Below the pieces are notes generated by a model, which made no database searches, was not told the DNA's origin, and saw nothing but the letters and a program-made list of their open reading frames with translations. A program made the translations under genes and the position numbers. From the NCBI GenBank assembly GCA_027492445.1, contig JAPUES010000257.1, positions 1 to 6,047 of the forward strand: a DNA stretch of 6,047 nucleotides, given 5' to 3'. The DNA comes from Sporomusaceae bacterium. GTDB taxonomy: Bacteria > Bacillota > Negativicutes > DSM-13327. Positions 1-5,662 of this stretch are shown here, piece after piece; position 1 is the first letter of the stretch, and every line of letters begins with the position of its first letter.

Positions 1-2
1 CC

Positions 3-782
3 TAGCTCTGCCAGTGCAATGCGGGAAGGTTGCCCTGTACAGTGACAGGCATACAAGCTTTTCACTTGTGCCTCCTTTAGATAAGAAATAGTATTCGTTA
101 ATTGTTCCTTTGGAGGTTTACGCAAATGAAGCCCACCAATGACGGTAAGGACTCGGTCATCTTGGCAAATTTCTTTGGCTTGCTCTACAATATTACAGAT
201 ACCAGAATGTGAGCAACCAGTAATAATGATGAGACCTTGACTAGATTTGTAGGCAAGGGCCGTATCGTCCTCCATGGAGTCGGGCATAGAGATACCATCT
301 TTAATAATCTGGCCAATGGTATGATTTCCTTCATAGGAAAAAGTGCGTTTAATTTCACCTAAGAAAACCAGTTTATCCGTAAGCCATACGGGATCCTTAC
401 TTTTCTGAATGCTGAAACAATCCATTAATTGTGCTTCGGTTACATCCAATCCCATTTCTAAGTTGTCTCTCCTTCGTTGATTAAAGGACAATGGATGAGT
501 TAATACAATAGGTTTTGTAGTAGGGTTGCTATTTTGATTTTTGTGCATAGTAAGTAGGTGCTTAAGACCCCAAGTATGATCGTAATGTCCGTGGGATAAT
601 ATAATGTAGTTTGCTTTTAATAAATCAATACCAAGTTTATGAGCGTTTTCCATAAATAAAGTAGAGCAACCTGTATCAAAAACAATACGAGTGTCTTGCT
701 CTTCTATGTACAGGGAAAAACCAGATTCCGCTTTAAGATCTCGTGTATTGGTAGTATTATCGACGAGGACAGTTAGTTTCAC
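3..782 (-). CDS. MBL-fold metallohydrolase, DHPMT-synthase-like (COG1237 type), 3' end off window
   Basis: I read 260 codons from a GTG start; the frame is still open at the left edge, so the last few residues are missing. Metal-binding features of the metallo-beta-lactamase fold are clear: SHGHYDH at residues 63-69, GCSHSG at 189-194 and GGLH at 216-219. A CHCTG motif at 246-250 near the C-terminus is typical of the subgroup annotated as 7,8-dihydropterin-6-methyl-4-(ribofuranosyl)aminobenzene-phosphate synthase-like proteins (MJ0301/TM0207 relatives), whose true substrate in most bacteria is unknown. No signal peptide is seen, so it is probably cytoplasmic. The GTG is supported by AAAGGAGG 7 nt upstream and by a promoter just before it. 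It follows the Mrp-DIMC gene in the same direction but is separated by a terminator-like hairpin, so it is probably its own unit. Similar hydrolases are often found beside DIMC/Mrp genes in anaerobes (from memory). Fold is certain, reaction is not. Confidence 0.9.
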   Translation of the reverse strand, partial: MKLTVLVDNTTNTRDLKAESGFSLYIEEQDTRIVFDTGCSTLFMENAHKLGIDLLKANYIILSHGHYDHTWGLKHLLTMHKNQNSNPTTKPIVLTHPLSFNQRRRDNLEMGLDVTEAQLMDCFSIQKSKDPVWLTDKLVFLGEIKRTFSYEGNHTIGQIIKDGISMPDSMEDDTALAYKSSQGLIIITGCSHSGICNIVEQAKEICQDDRVLTVIGGLHLRKPPKEQLTNTISYLKEAQVKSLYACHCTGQPSRIALAEL

Positions 783-803
783 AGCGTAGCCTCCTTTCTA
801 ATT

Positions 804-832
804 ATTATATGGTAAGAACGAGATATAGTAAA
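804..832 (-). promoter_or_regulatory. Sigma-A-type promoter of the MBL hydrolase gene
   Basis: On the minus strand there is a perfect -10 box TATAAT (804-809) and a -35 box TTTACT (827-832, 4 of 6 matches to TTGACA), separated by exactly 17 nt. The predicted transcript start is near 796-798, which puts the Shine-Dalgarno (790-797) at the very 5' end of a leader of only about 15 nt. The -35 box overlaps the outer edge of the hairpin that ends the upstream operon. This is a sequence match only. Confidence 0.6.
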
Positions 833-872
833 TGACTCCATGTAGGGTAACGTTACCTTGCATGGAGTCATT
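831..872 (-). terminator. Long hairpin, probable terminator of the Mrp/ORP operon
   Basis: A 42-nt inverted repeat centred between 851 and 852. The outer arms AATGACTCCATG (831-842) and CATGGAGTCATT (861-872) pair over 12 bp. The inner 12 nt GGTAACGTTACC (846-857) is itself a palindrome in the same register, and the three intervening positions form U-A and G-U pairs, so the stem is nearly continuous. It begins 14 nt after the stop codon of the Mrp-DIMC gene. The U-run is short in both orientations (TTT on the minus strand, TTTT on the plus strand), so termination strength is uncertain. A second, smaller hairpin (TCACAGT 877-883 with ACTGTGA 890-896) spans the stop codon itself. Confidence 0.6.
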
Positions 873-886
873 TTACTCACAGTGTC

Positions 887-2095
887 TTAACTGTGATTGC
901 AGCCATGTCCGTCATGGTCATGATCGCAAGCATTACCAGAATCCGTTAATTCATTGTTGAGATAGAGAGCAACAAGCTTTTCGGGTTCAAGAGAAGGGGC
1001 ACCAGCCATAACTTTTACATTACGCTTTGTTAAAATGGATTGAGCGGCCTCGCCCATGCCACCGACAATAATATCTGTGCAGCCTAGATCTGCGACCCAG
1101 TTAGGGATGACACCAGGAGCATGAGGGGGCGGAGTTAAGGTTTCGTGTTTAGTAACCTTTCCGTCCTCTACTGTCATGATAGCAAATACCTCACAATGAC
1201 CGAAATGAGTACAAAGTTTTCCTTTGACTAATGGAATAGCAATTTTCATAAGTGAATCAGCACCTTTCTGTTTATTTGGAAGTTGTTGAAGAATGTTATC
1301 TACAATCCTTTGCATTTCTGCTTTGATAGGACTTGTCAAACTATCCATGGCTTGCCCCAAATCGCCAGCAGTTACGATGCGTGGGTCGATTGGCAGGCGA
1401 CCAAGGAAAGGAATATGAGAAGTAGCGGCCGTTGTTTCTCCGCCGCCACTTTTGAAAATATCGTGGGTAATGCCGCAGGAAGGGCAGACAAAACCACTCA
1501 TGTTTTCAATCAGGCCAAGGATGGGGAGGTTGACTTTATGGCAGAACTGAATGGATTTACGGACATCGGCAAGGGCGATTTCTTGGGGCGTAGTAACAAT
1601 AACCGCTTGGCAGTCTGTTACGGTCTGGGCGATGGTTAAAGGCTCATCACCAGTTCCAGGGGGACTATCAATAATGAGATAATCCAGTGGACCCCAAATG
1701 ACATCCGATAAGAATTGGCGGATAATACCGATTTTTATTGGGCCACGCCAGATAAGGGGTTCATCGGGTGTATTCAATAATCCTTGAATGGATACGACTC
1801 TCAAATTATCGCTATAAGGATAGGCCTGAATCTTATCGTTAATGGTGTTAAGTGCAAGATCCTGAAGACCTAACAATCCAGCAACACTTGGACCATGTAC
1901 ATCTACATCTAAGAGACCTACCTTATAACCTTGCTTGCTTAAAAATACAGCAAGGTTTGTTGCAACGGTACTTTTACCCACGCCACCTTTACCGCTCATG
2001 ACCAGAATTTTATGCTTTACCTTTCCTAAAAAATCATTGATTTTTTCTGTTTGTTCTTCATACTCTTGCTCTGTTGTAGTTGCGTTACAAGACAT
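887..2095 (-). CDS. mrp: Mrp/NBP35-family Fe-S carrier ATPase fused to a C-terminal DIMC (NifX/ORP-like) domain, MrpORP type
   Basis: A 402-residue two-domain protein. Residues about 25-272 are a P-loop ATPase of the Mrp/NBP35 family: deviant Walker A GKGGVGKS at 35-42, DVDVHGPS at 63-70, switch II DSPPGTGD at 143-150, and the CPSC pair (C204, C207) that binds a bridging 4Fe-4S cluster between two subunits in this family. After a short linker, residues 283-385 form a DIMC domain (MKIAIP, then THFGHCEVF at 297-304 and GGMGEAAQ at 345-352). Residues 390-402 are a tail with two Cys and five His, likely able to bind metal. Mrp proteins alone are usually shorter (roughly 280-370 residues). The Mrp-plus-DIMC layout is that of MrpORP in Desulfovibrio, a partner of the orange protein, and the gene just upstream here is a stand-alone DIMC protein 38 nt away. 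Start ATG has GGGAG about 12 nt upstream. Probably moves or inserts Fe-S or Mo-Cu-S clusters in the cytoplasm; the exact client is inference. Confidence 0.93.
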   Translation of the reverse strand: MSCNATTTEQEYEEQTEKINDFLGKVKHKILVMSGKGGVGKSTVATNLAVFLSKQGYKVGLLDVDVHGPSVAGLLGLQDLALNTINDKIQAYPYSDNLRVVSIQGLLNTPDEPLIWRGPIKIGIIRQFLSDVIWGPLDYLIIDSPPGTGDEPLTIAQTVTDCQAVIVTTPQEIALADVRKSIQFCHKVNLPILGLIENMSGFVCPSCGITHDIFKSGGGETTAATSHIPFLGRLPIDPRIVTAGDLGQAMDSLTSPIKAEMQRIVDNILQQLPNKQKGADSLMKIAIPLVKGKLCTHFGHCEVFAIMTVEDGKVTKHETLTPPPHAPGVIPNWVADLGCTDIIVGGMGEAAQSILTKRNVKVMAGAPSLEPEKLVALYLNNELTDSGNACDHDHDGHGCNHS

Positions 2096-2133
2096 TCTAA
2101 AATCTATCTCCCTTCGTTTTAAGGTAAAAGTAC

Positions 2134-2499
2134 TTACTGGCCGTGACTAGCACCTGGGACATCGATGGTCGTAAGTTTTCCGGCAAGGAAAGCTGCTAAT
2201 GCATCTTCGACAGTTGTTACGATATCACCAGTGGAATACATGGTAATATTCGCGGCCGCCAGTACCTTAAATGCTTTGGGACCCACATGACCCGTAATCA
2301 ATACTGTAGCACCAGTTTTTGCTAGGGTTTGACCTGCTTGAATGCCAGCGCCGTGAGAGGCTTCTAAGTTTTGGGTATTGGATATGCACTCATAAGTATT
2401 TGTTTCTTGGTCATAGATCAGAAAAAAATCAGCCCGTCCAAAACGGGAGTCAACTTGTGCATGACGATCTTCACCGTGGGATGTAATTGCAATTTTCAT
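2134..2499 (-). CDS. Stand-alone DIMC-family protein (NifX/NifB-like), orange-protein (ORP) candidate
   Basis: A 121-residue single-domain protein of the dinitrogenase iron-molybdenum cofactor family: MKIAITS at the start, VDSRFGRADFF at 16-26, GAGIQAG at 50-56, and the signature GHVGPKAF at 70-77, followed by the usual FLAGKL near 104-109. Members bind or carry metal-sulfur clusters such as NifB-co/FeMo-co, or in Desulfovibrio ORP a Mo-Cu-S cluster. No nitrogenase gene is seen here, and the neighbours (two MinD-ferredoxin ATPases, Mrp-DIMC) point to an ORP role instead. A longer frame begins with GTG at 2514, but that GTG lies inside the Shine-Dalgarno AGTGAGG (2509-2515), which sits 9 nt before the ATG at 2499; that ATG also matches the family N-terminus. 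Lies 25 nt after the adenylation-like gene and 38 nt before mrp, clearly one operon. Family certain; ORP assignment is contextual. Confidence 0.92.
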   Translation of the reverse strand: MKIAITSHGEDRHAQVDSRFGRADFFLIYDQETNTYECISNTQNLEASHGAGIQAGQTLAKTGATVLITGHVGPKAFKVLAAANITMYSTGDIVTTVEDALAAFLAGKLTTIDVPGASHGQ

Positions 2500-2508
2500 A
2501 ATGTAATG

Positions 2509-2515
2509 CCTCACT
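2509..2515 (-). promoter_or_regulatory. Shine-Dalgarno fixing the start of the DIMC/ORP-like gene
   Basis: AGTGAGG on the minus strand, 9 nt before the ATG at 2499. It contains the GTG that would open the longer frame, so translation from that GTG is unlikely. Confidence 0.7.
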
Positions 2516-2524
2516 TTATTTTTA

Positions 2525-3496
2525 TTATATATTAGGAAAGATAAGCTGTAAGCGCGCCGATGTTCTGCCGCAAGGGCACGGTTGACGGTTTAATAGGGCA
2601 ATATCCCCTGTACGATAGCGAATCAAAGGCATTGCTTCCCGGGAAAGAGTGGTAAGAACTAATTCTCCAGGCTCAAAGTCGCCTAAAAGAGCACCGGTAA
2701 CAGGATCAATGATTTCTGCATAAAAATGATCTTCGTGAATATGTAGTAAGCTTTGACTATGACATTCACCAGCAATTCCTAGATTCATCACCTCTAGGAG
2801 TCCGTATATGGTATACACTGGGATTTTGAATTCTAGTTCTAGTGCTTTGCGTATATCTGATGAACATTGATGTGCTTCGCAGAGTATATTCATAAGGGGA
2901 AGGTCAGAGGCGGAATAACCTTTTTGCTTTAAGAAATCAGCCAGTTGTAACAAGGTACTAGGAGTAGAAACAATCGTGGTAACACCAAAATCTAACATGG
3001 TTTTGATGGTAGAGAGTTCATCCTCTATGCTGCTAGATATGACCGTAGCTCCAAGGGTTTCGGCAGCGTGTTGTAGTGATACCATGCTACCCGTGTCAAG
3101 AGTATGAGGATCCATCATAATCATGGAACTCATGGTAATTTGGCAGGCTGCTAAATTGCAGCAAAGCATTTCTATTTGGTAAGCAATGTCTTGTTTGGTA
3201 AATCCGATTACGCTACTAGCATCTCTTGTTTGTTGTAGCCTGACGATACCACTGACAGGAATGGTTAACAGTCCATAAGGGAAATTGGCGGATAGGTCAG
3301 CCTGATTCATAAAAGGAAGTTTACTGATATCATGAATGGTTTGAATATCATCGGGGGTTAAGCCAAGGCTTTGCAGCTGCTGACGATAAAAATTAGTCTT
3401 TTCGTAAGCGCGTTCCACTAATTTTTGTAGTAGTTGGCTTTGCTGAGATTCTTTTTCAGATTCAGTCATGGATTCAATGACTGGGTTTAGTATCAA
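2525..3496 (-). CDS. Degenerate, C-terminally shortened PaaK/F390-synthetase-like adenylate-forming protein
   Basis: From the preferred TTG start this is 323 residues, against about 430 for phenylacetate-CoA ligase (PaaK) and F390 synthetase relatives. The N-terminus (ILNPVIESM, then ERAYEKTNFYR at about 28-38) and the core are family-like: YGLLEV at 231-236 (family YGLSEV), HEDHFYAEIIDP at about 254-265, YRTGDI at 294-299 and CPCGRT at 307-312. Two essential parts are absent. The ATP-binding P-loop, normally SSGTTGKP between the Arg and the GYT motif, is replaced at residues 86-100 by a shorter stretch without the Gly-rich loop. The protein also stops just after CGRT, so the C-terminal lid domain with its catalytic Lys is gone. 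No remnant of that domain follows, because the next gene's ribosome site starts 10 nt later. The reading frame is otherwise intact and sits in an operon, so it looks like a maintained non-catalytic or binding protein rather than decay. Function unknown. Confidence 0.85.
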   Translation of the reverse strand: MILNPVIESMTESEKESQQSQLLQKLVERAYEKTNFYRQQLQSLGLTPDDIQTIHDISKLPFMNQADLSANFPYGLLTIPVSGIVRLQQTRDASSVIGFTKQDIAYQIEMLCCNLAACQITMSSMIMMDPHTLDTGSMVSLQHAAETLGATVISSSIEDELSTIKTMLDFGVTTIVSTPSTLLQLADFLKQKGYSASDLPLMNILCEAHQCSSDIRKALELEFKIPVYTIYGLLEVMNLGIAGECHSQSLLHIHEDHFYAEIIDPVTGALLGDFEPGELVLTTLSREAMPLIRYRTGDIALLNRQPCPCGRTSARLQLIFPNI

Positions 3497-3504
3497 TGAG
3501 AGTA

Positions 3505-3511
3505 CCTCCAT
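3505..3511 (-). promoter_or_regulatory. Shine-Dalgarno supporting a TTG start for the PaaK-like gene
   Basis: ATGGAGG on the minus strand, with GGAGG (3505-3509) 8 nt before the TTG at 3494-3496. An in-frame ATG 10 codons upstream (3524-3526) has no recognisable ribosome site. Starting at the TTG gives an N-terminus that lines up with the usual start of PaaK proteins (Met-Ile-x-Asn, then Ile-Glu-x-Met), which favours it. Confidence 0.7.
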
Positions 3512-3549
3512 TTCTTGCTTATTCATTTAATTGTAAGCTATTTCTATTA

Positions 3550-4464
3550 TTATCGAAAAGGATTAAGTTTTCCTTGGAAAAAGGTAAGACCACTTTTTCT
3601 TTCGGGAATGTCTAATTTTTTCGCTATATTTTTCCATAGCTTTTTCATTTGTTCTTTGACATCTTCATCGTCTGCTTCCATTACCGTTTTGCCAGACTGG
3701 AGAGCCGTGCGGAAAGCATCACTATAGGGAAGTTGCCCGGCGATGGGAATGGCTTTGCTGTTACACCAGTCAATAAGCTCCTTGGTATTTTCCTTATGTA
3801 GCGTACTTTTATTGATGCATACCATGATTGGTAAATTAAAATGAGATACTAGTTCTACTAATCTCTTCAAATCATGCATACTAGATAAGGACGGTTCTAC
3901 AACTGCTAGTGCTAAACTAGCTCCTGACAAGGCGGCAATGGCTGGGCAACCGATGCCAGGAGGGCCGTCGGTAAGAATGAGGGGAAGGCTATTGTTACTT
4001 GCGATTTTTTTTGCTTCTTGTCGTACTTTACTAACGAGTTTGCCGGAATTTTCGATAGACAGACCTAGTTCAGCGTGGATTAATTGGCCAAAAGAAGTAT
4101 CCGAAACAAACCATTGACCTGCTTCTTTTTCTTGCATAGTAATGGCGTGTTCGGGGCAGTTAAAAGCACAAACACCACAGCCTTCACAGTTTAAGGAAGT
4201 AACTATGCCAGCGTTAATGGCTCCAAAACGGCATAGAGTAGTACACTTCCCGCAGCTGTTACAAAGTTCTTCGTTACTATGAGGTTCAAAGCCAGCTTTA
4301 AAGCCGTGAGTTTTTTTAATAACAGCATTACTGATCAAATGGAAGTTAGCAGCATCTACGTCGCAGTCCACCATAATCTTTTGTGGTGCTAAAAATGCCA
4401 GAGCGGCGCTAACGCTGGTTTTACCTGTACCGCCTTTGCCACTGACAATGACTAGTTCCTTCAT
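3550..4464 (-). CDS. MinD/ParA-type ATPase with 2x[4Fe-4S] ferredoxin insert (second of tandem pair)
   Basis: A 304-residue P-loop ATPase. Deviant Walker A GKGGTGKT is at 9-16, VDCDVDAAN at 32-40, and the switch-II-like DGPPGIGCP at 166-174. Between the first and second ATPase blocks lies a bacterial ferredoxin module with two CxxCxxCxxxC sets: C68, C71, C74, C78 and C93, C96, C99, C103. This fusion is the MinD-family ferredoxin ATPase type (COG1149), including the DVU2103/DVU2104 subunits of the Desulfovibrio ORP complex. It probably couples ATP hydrolysis and electron or cluster transfer to cluster assembly in the cytoplasm; that is inference. The ATG overlaps the stop of the preceding paralogue as ATGA (4461-4464), with AGGAGG 8 nt upstream, so the pair is translationally coupled. 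It is about 20 residues longer than its partner, with a basic C-terminal tail (about 285-304). Confidence 0.93.
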   Translation of the reverse strand: MKELVIVSGKGGTGKTSVSAALAFLAPQKIMVDCDVDAANFHLISNAVIKKTHGFKAGFEPHSNEELCNSCGKCTTLCRFGAINAGIVTSLNCEGCGVCAFNCPEHAITMQEKEAGQWFVSDTSFGQLIHAELGLSIENSGKLVSKVRQEAKKIASNNSLPLILTDGPPGIGCPAIAALSGASLALAVVEPSLSSMHDLKRLVELVSHFNLPIMVCINKSTLHKENTKELIDWCNSKAIPIAGQLPYSDAFRTALQSGKTVMEADDEDVKEQMKKLWKNIAKKLDIPERKSGLTFFQGKLNPFR

Positions 4465-5309
4465 GCTTCTTTCCTCCTTCTAGCCTCTAGTTGTTCCCAT
4501 ATGCTAGTAGCTATGGATTTAAAATCATCGGGTATTATGCCAGAAGCATATTGTTTGGCAAAGGAGAGGCTATGAGGTATTTTGGCTAATACTGGAATAT
4601 TATGGCTTTGGCAGAGGGATTCAATGCTTTTATCTCCAGTGCCTTCATCGCTTTTATTAATAACTACACCTGTGGGTATTTGGAGCAGGTGAGTAATATT
4701 CATAGCTAGTTCCAGGTCATGTTTACCGAAGGGAGTAGGTTCGGTAACGAGGATGCAAAAATCACTATTTTTGATACCAGTAACCATCGAACAAGAGGTA
4801 CCAGGGGGACAATCTAAGAGAATATCTCCCTTAAGATGAGAAACTTTTTCTTTAAGTGCTTTAATCAGTGGTACACCACTGGGGGTTCCAACATGAAGTG
4901 TACCCTTTATAGCGCAAGTATTGGGTAGTATGGGGGACGTTCCAGTCATGATGGTGCCGATTGCTTTTTTATCTTCAGAGATGACGCCATGTTGGCAGGC
5001 AAGAAGGCAACCGCCACAACTATGGCATAATTCATCAAATAGCAATGCTTTACCACCGGAAATGGCAATGGCATTAAAGAGACAAGCTGCTGAACAGGCA
5101 CCGCAACCATTACATAGGTCTGTATTGATAGATGGCACTATGACTTTAATTTCTTCTTCCTCATGCCACTGTGGTTTGAGAAATAAATGACAGTTTGGTT
5201 CTTCTACGTCAGAGTCGACTAAGGTAATATCGGAATGTGCGGCGGCAAGTAGTAAGGCGAGGGTTGTTTTACCCGTTCCACCTTTGCCGCTGGCGATACT
5301 AATCAGCAC
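4461..5309 (-). CDS. MinD/ParA-type ATPase with 2x[4Fe-4S] ferredoxin insert (first of tandem pair)
   Basis: A 282-residue protein with the same layout as its downstream neighbour: Walker A GKGGTGKT at 8-15, VDSDVEEPN at 31-39, switch-II-like DCPPGTSC at 166-173, and a ferredoxin insert with C66, C69, C72, C76 and C95, C98, C101, C105. An acidic run (residues 50-53) precedes the insert. Sequence differences from the neighbour are large outside the motifs, so this is an old duplication giving two distinct subunits, as in the paired ATPases of the ORP complex. The start is GTG at 5307-5309, with a perfect AGGAGG (5317-5322) 7 nt upstream. The pair likely acts as a heterodimer (inference). An 88-nt gap with a hairpin separates it from the DUF5320-like gene upstream, so it may have partly independent expression. 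Confidence 0.93.
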   Translation of the reverse strand: MLISIASGKGGTGKTTLALLLAAAHSDITLVDSDVEEPNCHLFLKPQWHEEEEIKVIVPSINTDLCNGCGACSAACLFNAIAISGGKALLFDELCHSCGGCLLACQHGVISEDKKAIGTIMTGTSPILPNTCAIKGTLHVGTPSGVPLIKALKEKVSHLKGDILLDCPPGTSCSMVTGIKNSDFCILVTEPTPFGKHDLELAMNITHLLQIPTGVVINKSDEGTGDKSIESLCQSHNIPVLAKIPHSLSFAKQYASGIIPDDFKSIATSIWEQLEARRRKEA

Positions 5310-5339
5310 AAGATTTCCTCCTTTGGTACTAGAAGTAGA

Positions 5340-5382
5340 TTGAGTCTCCCCAACGTGAGTCTAGGTAATAGGGAAGACTCAA
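5340..5382 (-). promoter_or_regulatory. Hairpin with alternative pairing between DUF5320-like gene and ATPase pair
   Basis: TTGAGTCT-CCC (5340-5350) can pair with GGG-A-AGACTCAA (5371-5382) with one bulged base. A second copy of GAGTCT (5357-5362) inside the loop can instead pair with the same AGACTC (5375-5380). Only one of the two stems can form at a time. No T-run follows on the minus strand, so it is not a classical terminator. It could be an mRNA processing or stability element or an attenuator; function is unproven. Confidence 0.4.
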
Positions 5383-5397
5383 ATTACTCAAGGGTTA

Positions 5398-5613
5398 TTA
5401 GTCGTTATTATTTTGCTTGGCGAGTTTACGTAGTTTTGCAGCCTCTTCTTCAAGGCGAGCTGCCTGGTCCTCTAAAGAACCTTGCGTTTTAGAACTACTA
5501 CCAGTAGATCCAAATAAACTGTTTCTGCGCCCCGAATTCATACCTTGGCAATTATTGCGTCCGCGTCCTATTGGTCCGTTGCCCAAAGGGCCCGTTCCAT
5601 CTCCTCTTGGCAT
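5398..5613 (-). CDS. DUF5320-like small protein, Gly-rich N-terminus and helical C-terminus
   Basis: A 71-residue protein opening MPRGDGTGPLG (1-11), followed by GRGRNNC (16-22). This Gly/Arg-rich start is the hallmark of DUF5320 proteins, which in anaerobes are commonly found next to DIMC, Mrp and MinD-ferredoxin genes. The middle (about 29-46) is Ser/Gly-rich and likely disordered. Residues about 46-66 form a charged heptad-like helix (SLEDQAARLEEEAAKLRKL), a probable short coiled coil for self-association or partner binding. One Cys (C22) is present. An upstream in-frame GTG at 5622 overlaps the Shine-Dalgarno; the ATG at 5613 has AAGGAGG 8 nt before it and begins exactly with the family's MPRGDGTGP. 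No biochemical role is known to me. It is shorter than many family members (often about 100 residues or more). Confidence 0.85.
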   Translation of the reverse strand: MPRGDGTGPLGNGPIGRGRNNCQGMNSGRRNSLFGSTGSSSKTQGSLEDQAARLEEEAAKLRKLAKQNNND

Positions 5614-5621
5614 AGTATTCA

Positions 5622-5628
5622 CCTCCTT
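5622..5628 (-). promoter_or_regulatory. Shine-Dalgarno fixing the start of the DUF5320-like gene
   Basis: AAGGAGG on the minus strand, 8 nt before the ATG at 5611-5613. The in-frame GTG at 5620-5622 touches this site and is therefore unlikely to be the start. Confidence 0.75.
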
Positions 5629-5630
5629 TC

Positions 5631-5662
5631 TTTTAAATATGAGATATATTTCATATTTAAAA
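5631..5662. promoter_or_regulatory. Perfect 12-bp inverted repeat, possible operator upstream of the DUF5320-like gene
   Basis: TTTTAAATATGA (5631-5642) and TCATATTTAAAA (5651-5662) are exact inverted copies separated by 8 nt. The element ends 2 nt from the Shine-Dalgarno, in the 98-nt AT-rich gap after the NifU-like gene. The spacing and symmetry fit a dimeric repressor site or a 5'-leader hairpin. I cannot assign it to a known regulator. A promoter for the operon is likely in this AT-rich gap, but I see no pair of boxes good enough to place it. Confidence 0.5.

Noticed and set aside
1283..1639. Open frame of 118 codons on the plus strand
   Set aside because: It lies fully antisense to the Mrp ATPase domain, has no family-like motifs, and is explained by codon bias of the real gene.
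1935..2150. Plus-strand open frame of 71 codons
   Set aside because: Antisense to the N-terminus of mrp and the end of the DIMC gene; composition is a mirror of the P-loop region.
2134..2499. Nitrogenase FeMo-cofactor gene (nifX) as a sign of nitrogen fixation
   Set aside because: No nifHDK, nifB or nifE/N is present; the neighbours fit an ORP-type system, and DIMC proteins are widespread in non-fixing anaerobes.
3515..3727. Plus-strand open frame of 70 codons with hydrophobic residues
   Set aside because: Antisense to the end of the second MinD-ferredoxin gene; the apparent hydrophobic stretch is the mirror of Lys/Glu-rich codons.
4921..5190. Plus-strand open frame of 89 codons
   Set aside because: Antisense to the Cys-rich insert of the first MinD-ferredoxin ATPase; no independent support.
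5547..5558. Sigma-54-like GG...GC pair on the plus strand
   Set aside because: The GG and GC are separated by 8 nt instead of 10, and it lies inside a coding region on the wrong strand.
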